A stretch of DNA of 64,000 bases from Gordonia sp049847105 (GCF_049847105.1 NZ_JBNCNS010000004.1:496001-560000); one strand, 5' to 3'; counted from the stretch's first letter, positions 1-9,669 are shown. The notes: generated by a model from the sequence alone, not told the origin. Program-made: numbers and translations.

Positions 1-244
1 TGGCCCACCGCACGACTGCAATGATCAACGCGACCGTGGGTATCCAGAGGTAGCAGAAGCCGATAAAGATGAGCAGCCCCCAGAGGAAGCCGCCGAAGAA
101 GGCATCTCGGTACTCGGTGGCAGAGTTTGGTTCGCCGTCAGTGGCGACCGCGATTTCGAGCGCGACAACGGTTCCGACGATGGCAATCAGTGCGCTGACG
201 GGGATTGCGCACAGGAGTGAACGCAGCCAGAGCCGGAACAGCAT
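1..244 (-). CDS. small membrane protein, partial (runs off left edge)
   Basis: An open frame on the minus strand starts at an ATG at 244 and continues past base 1; 81 codons are visible. The translation has an N-terminal hydrophobic helix (around residues 8-32), a short acidic loop with a TEYRDAF motif, and a second hydrophobic stretch (around 50-78), so it looks like an integral membrane protein. A GTG three codons upstream is an alternative start. It lies 27 bases after the lipoprotein stop and probably shares its transcript. Family not recognised; the C-terminus is missing. Confidence 0.55.
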   Translation of the reverse strand, partial: MLFRLWLRSLLCAIPVSALIAIVGTVVALEIAVATDGEPNSATEYRDAFFGGFLWGLLIFIGFCYLWIPTVALIIAVVRWA

Positions 245-271
245 GGATAGCACGGTAGACGTCGACCACCG

Positions 272-730
272 CTAGCAGGAATCCGACTCACCGATCTTGA
301 CCGCCGACAACACAGCGTCACCCTCACCGATCGGCGTTCCCGGATCGGGTGTTTGAGCGACCACAATCCAATTCCGGTCCAGGATCTGGGATCGCCCCCG
401 GCCCGTCGCATCGGTGCTCCGAGAGAAGAAGACCCCGGCGTCCTGGATCTTGTTCTGCGCGTCCTGCAGATTCATGCACACCACGTCGGGCATGATCGCC
501 GGTTCTTCGGGAGGGGCCGTGGTGGCGGTCGCCTGCGTCATCGGTGGCGGCGCCTCGGTCGTCGGGGGCTCGGTAGTCGATGCCTCCGTCTCGGTGGCCA
601 CCGCCGCGGTCGCTGCCTCGGTCACGGTGGTGGTCGTCGCCGAGTCTCCACTGCCGCCACATCCAGCGATCACGAGAGTGATCAGCAGGATTCCTGCCGC
701 TGCACCAGCGGCCTTCCGGACGTGCGTCAT
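272..730 (-). CDS. PASTA-like lipoprotein
   Basis: A 152-aa secreted lipoprotein. The N-terminus is a basic stretch, a hydrophobic core and a lipobox (VIAGC), so it should be lipidated and anchored outside the membrane. A Thr/Ala/Pro-rich low-complexity linker follows (around residues 30-80). The C-terminal domain of about 70 residues has the PASTA pattern (MPDVVCMNLQDAQNKIQDAG ... VVAQTPDPGTPI) and two cysteines that could pair. Other PASTA proteins bind peptidoglycan or stem peptide; here this is inference. The ATG at 730 is preferred over 754 because an AGGAGA ribosome site sits just before it. Confidence 0.75.
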   Translation of the reverse strand: MTHVRKAAGAAAGILLITLVIAGCGGSGDSATTTTVTEAATAAVATETEASTTEPPTTEAPPPMTQATATTAPPEEPAIMPDVVCMNLQDAQNKIQDAGVFFSRSTDATGRGRSQILDRNWIVVAQTPDPGTPIGEGDAVLSAVKIGESDSC

Positions 731-808
731 GCGCTCTCCTCGGTCGACGAGCATCTCTGTGTGTCTCTGTATCGACCGAGGGTGTGATCCGCGTTACGCC
801 CGGGCCGA

Positions 809-1093
809 TCAGAGCCCCAGATCCCCTTCGAACCGCCTGAGGTAGCTGTCGGGGTCACGGTTGTAGGCCGTGTTCTCCCGCTCGCAGCGTTCGAGCAGTG
901 CGGTACGTTGCGCCCGCTCGACAGCCCGGCGGGCGTCGTGAGCCTTGATCATCTTCGACGTGACGAACACCAGCAGCCCGATGGCTGCGGCCGCGGCAAA
1001 GATGTACCAGAACTTCACGACCACGGCGATGAGGATGAGCACCACGATCACCAGGGCACCCGCGCCTTTGTTGCCACCATCTGACTTGGCCAT
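809..1093 (-). CDS. small two-segment membrane protein
   Basis: A 94-aa protein with a GAGGGAG ribosome site before the ATG. A charged, Gly-rich N-terminus is followed by a continuous hydrophobic region (around residues 14-45) that can form two close membrane helices, then a basic, helical cytoplasmic tail rich in Arg/Glu (RRAVERAQRTALLERCEREN). Family not recognised. It is divergent from the lipase gene and co-directional with the lipoprotein gene. Function unknown. Confidence 0.6.
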   Translation of the reverse strand: MAKSDGGNKGAGALVIVVLILIAVVVKFWYIFAAAAAIGLLVFVTSKMIKAHDARRAVERAQRTALLERCERENTAYNRDPDSYLRRFEGDLGL

Positions 1094-1222
1094 CTCGTCG
1101 CTCCCTCACGATCGTCGTGTTGGGGACATCGTCGCAGGACATACCGACAGTTACAGCAGGTCGCAGCGTCGTCAGGTGACCCGACGGAATGGTCACCAAC
1201 CCGAGAGTGTTGGAATGCCATG

Positions 1223-1236
1223 TAAGCGTTTGCTTA
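1223..1236. promoter_or_regulatory. candidate operator upstream of lipase
   Basis: An inverted repeat, TAAGCGTTTGCTTA, with TAAGC/GCTTA half-sites lies 62 bases upstream of the lipase start, in the divergent region between the lipase and the small membrane protein. The form resembles TetR-family operators in actinobacteria. No regulator is encoded next to it, so the binding protein is unknown. Confidence 0.35.
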
Positions 1237-1297
1237 GGTATCGGCTCGGGCAAGTCCGTCCGACGACGACCACCCAGGCTTGGAACAGGGGGCGGCC

Positions 1298-2596
1298 ATG
1301 GCCACACACGTTGATCACATATCGAGAGGCGATGCTGCCGTTCCGTTGGTGCTCCCCACGCAAGACTCCTTCTACGACGAGCCCGCCGACCTCCGCGCCA
1401 TGCGGCCGGGCGAGATCATCCGGTCACGGCAGGTCGAGCTCAAGGACTATTGGGCGTCGCATCACCGCAGCCAGGCGTGGCAGTTGCTGTACCGGTCGAC
1501 CGATCTGTACGGCGCTGCGGGTGTCGCGGCCACTACCGTCGTCATGCCACGCAAGCGTGCGCGCGACGGCCAGTTCCAACTTCTGTCGTTCCAGTGCGCG
1601 ATCGACGCGGTCACCTCGCAGTGCTTCCCGTCGTATGCGCTGCGCAAGGGCGCTTCAGCCGCGAAAGCGATTGCGCCGTTCGAGTTCTTGGTGATCCGCC
1701 GTGCGCTGGCCAAGGGCTGGGCGGTGTCGATTCCCGACCACGAGGGCATGGTCGGCGCGTGGGGTGCCCCGCGTGAGCCCGGCTATCGCACTCTCGACGG
1801 CATCCGTGCGGCGTTGTCGTTCGACGACTTCGAATTTCGTTCTGACACACCGGTCGGCCTGTGGGGCTATTCGGGCGGCGGCATGGCGACGTCGTGGGCC
1901 GCGGAGATGGCGCCTCAGTACGCGCCGGAGCTGAACCTCATCGGCGCGGTTCTCGGCTCCCCGGTGGGGGACATGGCATCTGCACTGATGCGCCTGAACG
2001 GCGGCTTCCACACCGGGTTGCCGGTGATGGCCATCGAGGGACTGCGACGCGTCTACCCGCAGCTCGACCGCGTGATCGTCGACCACGCCACCGAAAGTGG
2101 GCGTCGGCATCTCGCGGAAATCGCCGAGATGCCCACCGTGGAAGCGTTGCGGCGCTTCAAGAATCACGACATCGACAGCTTCCTCGACATCCCGCTGGCC
2201 GACGTGCTCGCCCGCCCCGAGATCGTCGAGATGATGAACGACCTGCAACTCGGTACGCACGCCCCGACGATTCCGCTGCTGGTGGTGCAGGCGGTGCACG
2301 ACGAGGTGATCAGCGTCGACGACATCGACGGCCAGGTCGAGCGCTACCGCGAGCAGGGTGTGTCGGTGACCTTTGTGCGCGATCAGCTCAGCGAGCACTA
2401 CTCGTTGCTGCCGCTGTCGGGTCCGTTGGCGGTGTCCTGGTTGGCGAATCGGCTCGACGGCCGTCCGGGACAGGACAAGACGGTGACGGCGGTGGCCGGT
2501 CAGCGGGCGCCGCGTTGGGCGAAGCTCCTCGGTGGGGGACGTGCACGGCCGGATCGTGAGAACACCGTGACCGACGATGAGCGACCGGCCGCCTGA
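1298..2596 (+). CDS. LIP-type lipase / alpha-beta hydrolase
   Basis: A 432-aa alpha/beta hydrolase of the secretory-lipase (LIP) family, expected to hydrolyse acyl esters. The nucleophile elbow is GYSGGG. An Asp/His pair follows in the C-terminal part (QAVHDEVISVDD and SEHYSLLPLSG), and the SIPDHEGMVGAWGAP segment is typical of the family. No convincing signal peptide is visible, unlike classical secreted members, so it may act inside the cell. The start is the ATG preceded by AGGGGG, not the in-frame TTG 18 bases upstream. It is monocistronic and converges on the membrane gene at 2618. Confidence 0.8.
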   Translation: MATHVDHISRGDAAVPLVLPTQDSFYDEPADLRAMRPGEIIRSRQVELKDYWASHHRSQAWQLLYRSTDLYGAAGVAATTVVMPRKRARDGQFQLLSFQCAIDAVTSQCFPSYALRKGASAAKAIAPFEFLVIRRALAKGWAVSIPDHEGMVGAWGAPREPGYRTLDGIRAALSFDDFEFRSDTPVGLWGYSGGGMATSWAAEMAPQYAPELNLIGAVLGSPVGDMASALMRLNGGFHTGLPVMAIEGLRRVYPQLDRVIVDHATESGRRHLAEIAEMPTVEALRRFKNHDIDSFLDIPLADVLARPEIVEMMNDLQLGTHAPTIPLLVVQAVHDEVISVDDIDGQVERYREQGVSVTFVRDQLSEHYSLLPLSGPLAVSWLANRLDGRPGQDKTVTAVAGQRAPRWAKLLGGGRARPDRENTVTDDERPAA

Positions 2597-2617
2597 CCGA
2601 GCGCCGAGAGCGTAGCC

Positions 2618-3100
2618 TCAGGCCGAGTCCTCCGTGTGCAGAACATGATCGGTGCGATGCATACGGCCGGTCGTGTATCCGATGGCCATAAGCCCGGCCA
2701 CCACACACAGCACGATTGTGACCCACCCCGGCCACTCGAGCGCCTCGACGAGCTCGAAGGCCTCTTTGATGCCGATCAGGGCGGCACCGGCCCCGACGAT
2801 GAACCAGCCCGTGGCTTTGTTCGCATACGACACGAACTGCTCCCGCTGTTCCAGCGTCAGGGCCGCCGTCACCTGTTGTCGCCACTCCTCCTGCGCGCGA
2901 TGAATGAGCACATAAGCCACCGGCGGCAATAGCCACCACCACGGGGACACCCGCTCCTGATGTGGAATCGCCAGTGATTGCTCTCGGATCGTTCCGCGGT
3001 CGATCTTCTCCTCGCTCAACTCGAGCGCCCCCTGATACATCGGGCCGGCCACGAGCAACCATGCCCCGACGTACCCGCAGATTGCGACGAACAACTCCAT
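2618..3100 (-). CDS. integral membrane protein, unknown family
   Basis: A 160-aa protein with a hydrophobic N-terminus (ELFVAICGYVGAWLLVAG), a charged loop (ELSEEKIDRGTIREQSL), a Trp-rich hydrophobic segment (PWWWLLPPVAYVLI), and two more helices near residues 98-112 and 125-141; the C-terminal tail contains His. A GAAAGG ribosome site lies about 9 bases before the ATG. It lies 29 bases downstream of fadD on the same strand, so the two are probably co-transcribed. Family not recognised. Confidence 0.7.
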   Translation of the reverse strand: MELFVAICGYVGAWLLVAGPMYQGALELSEEKIDRGTIREQSLAIPHQERVSPWWWLLPPVAYVLIHRAQEEWRQQVTAALTLEQREQFVSYANKATGWFIVGAGAALIGIKEAFELVEALEWPGWVTIVLCVVAGLMAIGYTTGRMHRTDHVLHTEDSA

Positions 3101-3129
3101 CAGCGCGCCTTTCGGATGGTGCTCTAGCC

Positions 3130-4749
3130 TCAGACCCGCGTGACGTCGAGGTCCCCCTCCTGGTACTGCGACCGCAGACGCTTCTTGTCGAACTTGCCGA
3201 CACTGGTCTTCGGCACCTCGTTGATCACGGTCCAGTTCTCCGGGAGCTGCCACTTGGCGACCTTGTCGGACAAGAACTCCCGCAGAGTGTCGGCGGTGGC
3301 GTCGGAGCCCTCGCGCAGGACCACCGCGACCAGTGGTCGCTCGTCCCACTTCTGATCCGGCACGCCGATCACCGCGGCCTCGATGACGTCCGGGTGCCCC
3401 ATGACGGCGTTCTCCAGATCCACCGACGAGATCCATTCGCCACCGGATTTGATGATGTCCTTGGTGCGGTCGGTGAGGGTTAGATACCCGTCGGGAGTGA
3501 TGGATCCGACGTCGCCGGTGCGCAGCCAGCCGTCCTGGAACTTGTCCGGCGCGTCGACACCGTAATAGGAGGCGGCGATCCACGGTCCGCGAACCTCGAG
3601 CTCGCCGATGCTCTCGCCGTCGTTGGGCACCACCTGGCCGTCGTCGTCGACGAGCCTGGCCCGCACCGACGCCGGGAATCGGCCCTGGGTGTAGCGGTAG
3701 CGCCACCGCTCCTCACCCTCGGTATCGGCAGGCGGACGTGCCACCGAGCCGAGCGGCGACGTCTCCGTCATTCCCCACGCGTGCAAGACCTGGACGCCGT
3801 GATCCTTGTCGAAGGTGTGCATCAGCGACGGCGGCACCGCGGACCCGCCGATGAGGACGTCGTGCATGAACGAGATGTCCTGCGGGTGCTGCTCCAGATA
3901 TTGATGCAGCCCTTGCCAGATGGTCGGCACCGCGGCGGAGAAGTTGGGTCGTTCCGCTTCGATCAGTGCGGCCAGGGGTTCGGGCTGGAGGAACCGATCG
4001 GGCATGATCAGTGATGCGCCGATCATGAACGCCGCGTACGGAAGTCCCCATGACATCGCGTGGAACTGCGGAACCACCGCCAGCGCACGATCGCCCTGCT
4101 TGAGTGCCGGCCCATCGGTCATGCACACCTGCATCGAGTGCATGTAGATCGAACGGTGGGAGTAGACAACGCCTTTCGGGTCGCCGGTGGTGCCGGACGT
4201 GTAACACATTGCCGCGGCCGACCGTTCGTCGACATCGGGCCAGTCGAACTCTTCTGGCTGGTCGGCGAGCAGCGCGTCGTACGAATGCACCTGCATGCCG
4301 TCGGGGGCGTCGATCCCGTCCGTGTCGCCGGTGACGATCAGGTGCTTCACCGTCGTCAGTTGTGGGAGCTGCGGCGTCAATAACGGGACGAGAGTGGCGT
4401 CGACGATGATGACATGGTCCTCGCCGTGGTTGGCCACAAACACCAGCTGCTCAGGGAAGAGCCGAATGTTGAGGGTGTGCAGCACCGCGCCCATCGACGG
4501 GATGGCGAGATACGCCTCGAGGTGCTCGGCGTTGTTCCACATGAACGTGCCGACCCGCTCGTCACCGGTCACACCCAGCCCGCGCAACGCGTGCGCGAGC
4601 TGCGCGCACCGCCGCCCGACCTCGGCGTAGCTGCGGCGTCGTGCACCGGCGTCGGTCCAGGTCACCACCTCTGCGGTGCCGTGGAAGGTGCTGCCGTGGT
4701 GCAACAGCTGGGCGATCGACAGGGGGGCGTCTTGCATGGTGCTCAGCAC
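3130..4749 (-). CDS. FadD-type acyl-CoA synthetase
   Basis: A 539-aa member of the adenylate-forming superfamily that activates fatty acids to acyl-CoA with ATP. The P-loop-like A3 motif is clear (CYTSGTTGDPKGVVYSHRS, around residue 175), as are the later motifs WGMTETSPLG, GWLRTGDVGSI, DRTKDIIKSGGEWIS and the C-terminal lysine motif KTSVGKFDKKRLR. The length fits medium/long-chain FadD ligases. The GTG at 4749 is chosen because AAGGAG lies 7 bases upstream; the ATG 12 bases further in is the alternative. It sits between the membrane gene and the PucR regulator on the same strand. Confidence 0.85.
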   Translation of the reverse strand: MLSTMQDAPLSIAQLLHHGSTFHGTAEVVTWTDAGARRRSYAEVGRRCAQLAHALRGLGVTGDERVGTFMWNNAEHLEAYLAIPSMGAVLHTLNIRLFPEQLVFVANHGEDHVIIVDATLVPLLTPQLPQLTTVKHLIVTGDTDGIDAPDGMQVHSYDALLADQPEEFDWPDVDERSAAAMCYTSGTTGDPKGVVYSHRSIYMHSMQVCMTDGPALKQGDRALAVVPQFHAMSWGLPYAAFMIGASLIMPDRFLQPEPLAALIEAERPNFSAAVPTIWQGLHQYLEQHPQDISFMHDVLIGGSAVPPSLMHTFDKDHGVQVLHAWGMTETSPLGSVARPPADTEGEERWRYRYTQGRFPASVRARLVDDDGQVVPNDGESIGELEVRGPWIAASYYGVDAPDKFQDGWLRTGDVGSITPDGYLTLTDRTKDIIKSGGEWISSVDLENAVMGHPDVIEAAVIGVPDQKWDERPLVAVVLREGSDATADTLREFLSDKVAKWQLPENWTVINEVPKTSVGKFDKKRLRSQYQEGDLDVTRV

Positions 4750-4806
4750 TGATTCACTCCTTGGTCGTAAATGCGGTCGGGGGGTCACGGTGATGCGTCA
4801 CCACCG

Positions 4807-6132
4807 TCACGCCGGTCGCGTCCGGTCTCCATCATCGTCGGAAATGCCGGATTGGTTGGCCGGTTTTCGGGACTTACCCGTGAACCCGCCCGACACCTCG
4901 TCGCGGGGCGTGCTCGCAGCCACGGTCAGTGCCGCACCGAAGGCCATCACCCCCACGAAGCCGCTGGGATCGATTCCGCTCAGCGAGGCCACCCGGTGCA
5001 GGCGGTTGTTGATCGTATTCGGGTGCACACCAAGCGCTCTCGCGGTGCGCCCGCGATCCATGTCGCAGCGCAGGTATTCCTGCAGAAAGGCGATCAGTTC
5101 CGGGAACGGCTCGATGGGCGCCAGCACCGCGCCGACATGGTCGGCGGCCGGGCCCGGCCGGGTCAGCTGAAAGTCCAGCGCCACATCGGCCAGCCGGTAC
5201 ACGCTGCGCTCGCTGCGGTGTCCCGCCGACAGGCGCAGCACCTCGGCCGCCAACGTCCCCGCCGACGGCACGTCGGCGATCGCCACCGTCTCCACCAGAC
5301 CCGCCCGCACCGCAACGCCCACCGATGACCGGATGCGTTCGACCAGCTCGGCGGCAGCCGCCAGCGTCGACGCGGTGGCGTGCGGGTCCGCCGGCAGGAG
5401 CAGATGACCGCCCGCCGGGCCCAGCGTCGTCAGGATCGACGTGGCGCGCCGGAACTCGGGCAACGACAGCATCGAGCGCATCTTGCGCCGCCCGGCCACC
5501 AGCCGGCCGGTCGCGTCGTCGACCAGCTCGTCCGTCGTCGGCGCGATCGCCAGCGCGAGCACGTGGTACTCGGCGGCCAGTTCGATCCGGAAGCGATCGG
5601 CATACGGCCGGGCTTCCTGACCGTCGAGAATCATTCGCGCCACCAGGTGCCCGGCGCTGCTCTTCTCGCTGTCGAGGATCATCTGCTCCTGCTCGTAGGC
5701 GTCGACGAGCGTCGCCGAGAAGGTGCCGAACAGCGAGATCAGTGCGGTGCCCAGGTAGGCGACCTCCGCGCCCTCCTCCGGACGGGCCAGGGCGGCCGCC
5801 TCGGTCCAGAAGCGCTGGAAGCCCGCTTGCCAATTGCGGATCACCACCGACAGCGGCACCCCTTCGTCGGCGCGCTGCACCGCGATCTCACGGGCGGGGC
5901 GCAGTTCGTGGGCGCTGGGTGCCACATTGTCGCCGAGCGCTCGGAACACCGTCGACAGCGTCCGGCGGGTCACCCACGGCAATTCGGTCAGCCGGATCTC
6001 CGACGGCAACGCCCGCAGCGCGTCGGAGCTGTCGAGCGCGGACTCCTTGATCATGTCGTTGGCGCGCAGCTGCAGCCGATGCAGGAGCGCACTCGTCCCC
6101 GGGGGCGGCGAGGACGATGTCAGAGCGGCCAT
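4807..6132 (-). CDS. PucR-family transcriptional regulator
   Basis: A 441-aa regulator. The C-terminal PucR helix-turn-helix is recognisable (DRGRTARALGVHPNTINNRLHRVASLSGIDP, residues about 370-400), preceded by a long helical N-terminal half with a sensor-like region and a GGDEF-like central fold of the CdaR/PucR type. The ATG has GGAGG 6 bases upstream. It is divergent from the MFS/alkylsulfatase genes and just upstream of fadD, so it plausibly controls one or both. The inducer is unknown. Confidence 0.8.
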   Translation of the reverse strand: MAALTSSSPPPGTSALLHRLQLRANDMIKESALDSSDALRALPSEIRLTELPWVTRRTLSTVFRALGDNVAPSAHELRPAREIAVQRADEGVPLSVVIRNWQAGFQRFWTEAAALARPEEGAEVAYLGTALISLFGTFSATLVDAYEQEQMILDSEKSSAGHLVARMILDGQEARPYADRFRIELAAEYHVLALAIAPTTDELVDDATGRLVAGRRKMRSMLSLPEFRRATSILTTLGPAGGHLLLPADPHATASTLAAAAELVERIRSSVGVAVRAGLVETVAIADVPSAGTLAAEVLRLSAGHRSERSVYRLADVALDFQLTRPGPAADHVGAVLAPIEPFPELIAFLQEYLRCDMDRGRTARALGVHPNTINNRLHRVASLSGIDPSGFVGVMAFGAALTVAASTPRDEVSGGFTGKSRKPANQSGISDDDGDRTRPA

Positions 6133-6147
6133 ACCTGCCTCCAAGAT

Positions 6148-6161
6148 TGTGCGATCGCACA
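6148..6161. promoter_or_regulatory. palindromic operator candidate before the PucR gene
   Basis: A perfect 14-bp palindrome, TGTGCGATCGCACA, starts 16 bases upstream of the regulator's ATG in the 204-base divergent region shared with the MFS gene. Its position fits autoregulation or control of the divergent pair. No binding data can be read from sequence. Confidence 0.35.
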
Positions 6162-6336
6162 TCACATCGGTAGGTCACCTGTGATTATCGGATATTGCGA
6201 TGGTCAAGGGCCCACCATAGCGTGGTGACACAGCAGCGAATGTGACGGGCACCACCTCGTCGTCGCTTATCCGGTCCTGTCTCAGGCACCGACCGAGCTC
6301 TCTGCCCGCGACCACGAGGAACTCGAAGGAATCACG

Positions 6337-7725
6337 ATGGATCAATCGGCCACCCGGCAGCGCAGCGCGCCGGATCTCCCGCCTGCCGTCACGGAGCCGG
6401 GCGGGTGGGGCCGCGCCGGCCGTCCGGCCCGGTCCGGTGCGGCGACGGTCGGCGGCACCCGTGCCTGGGTCATCACCGCGATGTTGATGGTGCTGATGAT
6501 GATCAACTTCGCCGACAAGGCGGTGATGGGGCTGGCCGCGACCAGCATCCGGGCGGAGTTCGGGCTCACCGCCGCGCAATACGGCACCATCTCGAGTGCG
6601 TTCTTCCTGCTGTTCAGCATCTCGGCGCTGGTCGTCGGCCACCTTGCCGACCGGTTCAGCACCCGCAAGGTGCTGCTCGTGCTGGCGCTGATCTGGTCGG
6701 TCGCGATGCTGCCGGTCATCGGTCCGGCGGGATTCACGGTGATCCTGATGTCGCGCGTCGTTCTCGGCGCCGCCGAAGGACCGGCGTTCGGCGTGGCACA
6801 GCACGCCGTTTTCAAGTGGTTCACCGATGCCGATCGCGGGATGCCGACGGCGTTGGTGAGTACCGCGACGTCGATCGGTGTGATCATCGGTGCGCCCGTG
6901 CTGTCGTGGATGATCTCCGCGCACGGCTGGCGGTCGGCGTTTGTGCTCGTGGCCGTCATCGGTGCGGCGTGGTGCGTGGTGTGGTTGTTCGTGGGACGCG
7001 ACGGCCCGGTCGATGTACAGGCCACGGCGTCGACCGCCGACGCCGTGCGCCCTATCGATCAGGTGCGGGTGCCGCTGCGCAAGATTTTGTCGTCGCGCAC
7101 CTGGCTCGGTGCCGCCCTGAGTGCCTTTGCTGCGTACTGGTCGCTCGCGCTGCTCATCTCCTGGGTGCCGGCGTTCTTGACCGACGACCTGGGCTACAGC
7201 AAGTCCGCGGCCGGAACGCTCACGGCGTTGCCGTGGCTGGTCGGGATGATCGCCTTGCTCGCCCAGGGATTCGCCACCCAGCGCATGATGCGTAACGGCC
7301 GTTCGAGCAGCGCTGCGCGAGGCATCATGCCGGGCGTCATCGTGGTAGTAGGCGGCGTCTGCATCCTGGCGTTCGGCTATGTGCACGCGAATGCCCTGAT
7401 ATTGCTGTTCATGGCGCTCGGACTGGGATTGTCCGGTGTGGCGCTCGCCGCCGGCGCCACCGCGTGCAGTGAGATCTCGCCGGTCGGTCAGCGCGGCGTC
7501 GTGCTCGGGGCGTTCGTCGGGCTGTACTCGCTGGCCGGCGTGATCGCCCCCTTCGTCGCCGGTGTCCTCATCGATCACGCGGGCGTCGATCCGCACTCCG
7601 GCTACACCGTGGTGTTCGCACTCACCGGCGTCATCGTGGTGGTCGGCGGGGTACTGGCCATCGCCCTCATCCGTCCCGAACGCGACACCGCCCGACTCAT
7701 CGCGGCCGGCTCCCCCATCTCCTGA
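6337..7725 (+). CDS. MFS transporter (anion/organic-acid type)
   Basis: A 462-aa major facilitator with about 12 membrane helices. After a roughly 40-residue Ala/Gly/Pro-rich cytoplasmic N-terminus comes helix 1 with NFADKAVMGLAA, then GHLADRFSTRK (the loop 2-3 motif of MFS carriers) and RVVLGAAEGPAFGVA, as in the anion:cation symporter subgroup. A GAAGGA ribosome site precedes the ATG. It is 48 bases upstream of the alkylsulfatase and very probably in the same operon, which suggests import of an organic anion such as an alkyl sulfate or its acid product (inference). Confidence 0.82.
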   Translation: MDQSATRQRSAPDLPPAVTEPGGWGRAGRPARSGAATVGGTRAWVITAMLMVLMMINFADKAVMGLAATSIRAEFGLTAAQYGTISSAFFLLFSISALVVGHLADRFSTRKVLLVLALIWSVAMLPVIGPAGFTVILMSRVVLGAAEGPAFGVAQHAVFKWFTDADRGMPTALVSTATSIGVIIGAPVLSWMISAHGWRSAFVLVAVIGAAWCVVWLFVGRDGPVDVQATASTADAVRPIDQVRVPLRKILSSRTWLGAALSAFAAYWSLALLISWVPAFLTDDLGYSKSAAGTLTALPWLVGMIALLAQGFATQRMMRNGRSSSAARGIMPGVIVVVGGVCILAFGYVHANALILLFMALGLGLSGVALAAGATACSEISPVGQRGVVLGAFVGLYSLAGVIAPFVAGVLIDHAGVDPHSGYTVVFALTGVIVVVGGVLAIALIRPERDTARLIAAGSPIS

Positions 7726-7773
7726 CCGCGGCATCTGCCCGTAACTGTTGTCTCTTCTCGAAACGGAGTTCTC

Positions 7774-9669
7774 TTGTCCAGCAACACCCAGACCGCCACC
7801 TCGCACACCGCCGCCGCGAACAGGGCGGTGCTCGATCAGCTGCCCTTCGACGACCGCCGGGCGTTCGACGACGCACACCGCGGTTTCATCGCCACCCTGG
7901 ATCCGATGGTGATCACCGACGACACCGGTCGCGTGGTGTGGGATCTGGAACGCTTCACCTTCTTGCAGGGCGATGCGCCGGCCACGGTCAACCCCAGTCT
8001 GTGGCGGATGTCCCAGCTGCACACCGCGCACGGCCTGTTCCAGGTGGCCGATCGCATCTTCCAGGTCCGCGGATTCGACATCTCCAACATGACCGTCATC
8101 GAGGGCGACACCGGCTACGTCATCGTCGACCCGCTCACCTCGGTCGAATGTGCCCGGGCGGCCATGGATCTGGTGCGTGAACACCTGGGCGAGAAGCCGA
8201 TCCGCGCGATCATCTACACGCACAGCCACGCCGATCACTTCGGCGGGGTCAAGGGCATCGTGTCCGACGACGACGTGGCCGGCGGCGCGGTGCGGATTGT
8301 CGCGCCGCTCGGCTTCCTGGAGCACGCGGTGAGTGAGAACGTGTACGCCGGCAACGCCATGACGCGCCGCGCCCAGTACATGTACGGGCAGAACCTGCGG
8401 GTCGACGCGGCCGGGGTGATCTCGACGGGTCTGGGGATCGCATTGTCGAAGGGTCAGATGAGTCTGCTCGAACCGACCGACGTGATCTCGGGGACCAGCC
8501 AGGAACTGGTGCTCGACGGTGTGCGGTTCGAGTTCCAGTACACCCCGGATTCCGAGGCGCCGGCCGAGATGCACTTCTACCTGCCCGACATGCGGGCATT
8601 GTGTATGGCCGAGAACGTGTCTCATCACATGCACAATCTGTACACGCCGCGTGGCGCGCAGATCCGGGACGCGGTGGGTTGGAGTCGCTACATCGATGAG
8701 GCGTTGCGGCGCTACGGCGCGGTGACCGACGTGATGTTCATCTGTCATCAGTGGCCGGTGTGGGGAACCCGGTCGGTGTGCGAGTTCCTGGCCGAGCAGC
8801 GTGACCTCTACCGCTACATCCACGACGAGACGCTGCGCCTGGCCGCGCACGGGTACACGATGATCGAGATCGCGGAGATGGTGGAACTGCCCGAGGGGCT
8901 GGCCACCTCGTGGATAGCGCGCGGCTATTACGGGTCGCTCAACCACAACGTGAAGGCCGTCTACCAGAAGTATCTCGGGTTCTTCGACGGCAACCCGGCG
9001 CACCTGCATCCGCATCCGCCCGTCGAGGCCGGACAACGGTATGTGGAGTTCATGGGCGGAGCCGACGCCGTGTTGAACAAGGCGCGCAAGTCCTTTGACG
9101 ACGGCGACTACCGGTGGGTGGCCGAGGTGGTCAATCATGTGGTGTTCGCCGAGCCGAACAACCAGGCCGCGCGCGAGCTGCAGGCCGATGCGCTCGAACA
9201 GCTCGGCTATCAGAGTGAATCGGCGCCGTGGCGCAACTTCTACCTGACCGGTGCCCAGGATCTCCGGGAGGGGGCGCGCAGCGACGAGGCGGCTTTGGGT
9301 GCGGGCGAAGTGATCGCCGCGATGACCGTCGACATGCTGTTCGACTATCTGGCCATCCGGCTCAACGGTCCCAAGGCCGGTGGGCAGAGCTTCGCGATGC
9401 AGGTGCAGCTCACCGACACCGGGGAGTCCCGACGCGTGGAGCTCGTGCACGGCGTATTGAACTGCACGCCTGCGCAACCCGACGATCCTGCGGATACCAC
9501 GATGCGGCTGCCCAAGGCGGCATTGACCGGGTTGGCGTTGGGTGCAGTGACACTGGCCGACGCGGTGGCCGCCGGCCAGGTGGAGATCTCCGGTGACGAG
9601 GAACCGGCGTATCTGCTGTTTGCGCTGCTCGATACGTTCGCCCGCACGTTCAACATCGTCACCCCGTGA
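7774..9669 (+). CDS. SdsA-type alkylsulfatase (metallo-beta-lactamase fold)
   Basis: A 631-aa enzyme expected to hydrolyse primary alkyl sulfates such as dodecyl sulfate to the alcohol and sulfate. The binuclear zinc motif is present (YTHSHADHFGG, around residue 148), with further ligand regions AENVSHHMHNLYTPRG and FICHQWPVWG. The central part (about 370-500) matches the alkylsulfatase dimerisation domain, and the last ~125 residues an SCP2-like domain (MTVDMLFDYLAIRLNGPKAGG). No export signal is evident, unlike Pseudomonas SdsA1. The TTG start has GGAG upstream. It overlaps the first DUF202 gene by 4 bases. Confidence 0.9.
   Translation: MSSNTQTATSHTAAANRAVLDQLPFDDRRAFDDAHRGFIATLDPMVITDDTGRVVWDLERFTFLQGDAPATVNPSLWRMSQLHTAHGLFQVADRIFQVRGFDISNMTVIEGDTGYVIVDPLTSVECARAAMDLVREHLGEKPIRAIIYTHSHADHFGGVKGIVSDDDVAGGAVRIVAPLGFLEHAVSENVYAGNAMTRRAQYMYGQNLRVDAAGVISTGLGIALSKGQMSLLEPTDVISGTSQELVLDGVRFEFQYTPDSEAPAEMHFYLPDMRALCMAENVSHHMHNLYTPRGAQIRDAVGWSRYIDEALRRYGAVTDVMFICHQWPVWGTRSVCEFLAEQRDLYRYIHDETLRLAAHGYTMIEIAEMVELPEGLATSWIARGYYGSLNHNVKAVYQKYLGFFDGNPAHLHPHPPVEAGQRYVEFMGGADAVLNKARKSFDDGDYRWVAEVVNHVVFAEPNNQAARELQADALEQLGYQSESAPWRNFYLTGAQDLREGARSDEAALGAGEVIAAMTVDMLFDYLAIRLNGPKAGGQSFAMQVQLTDTGESRRVELVHGVLNCTPAQPDDPADTTMRLPKAALTGLALGAVTLADAVAAGQVEISGDEEPAYLLFALLDTFARTFNIVTP

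Noticed and set aside
6175..9477. A 1100-codon open frame on the minus strand antisense to the MFS and alkylsulfatase genes.
   Set aside because: Its product is a low-complexity His/Arg/Asp/Gly-rich string with no domain, the usual artefact opposite high-GC genes; the plus-strand genes have clear motifs.
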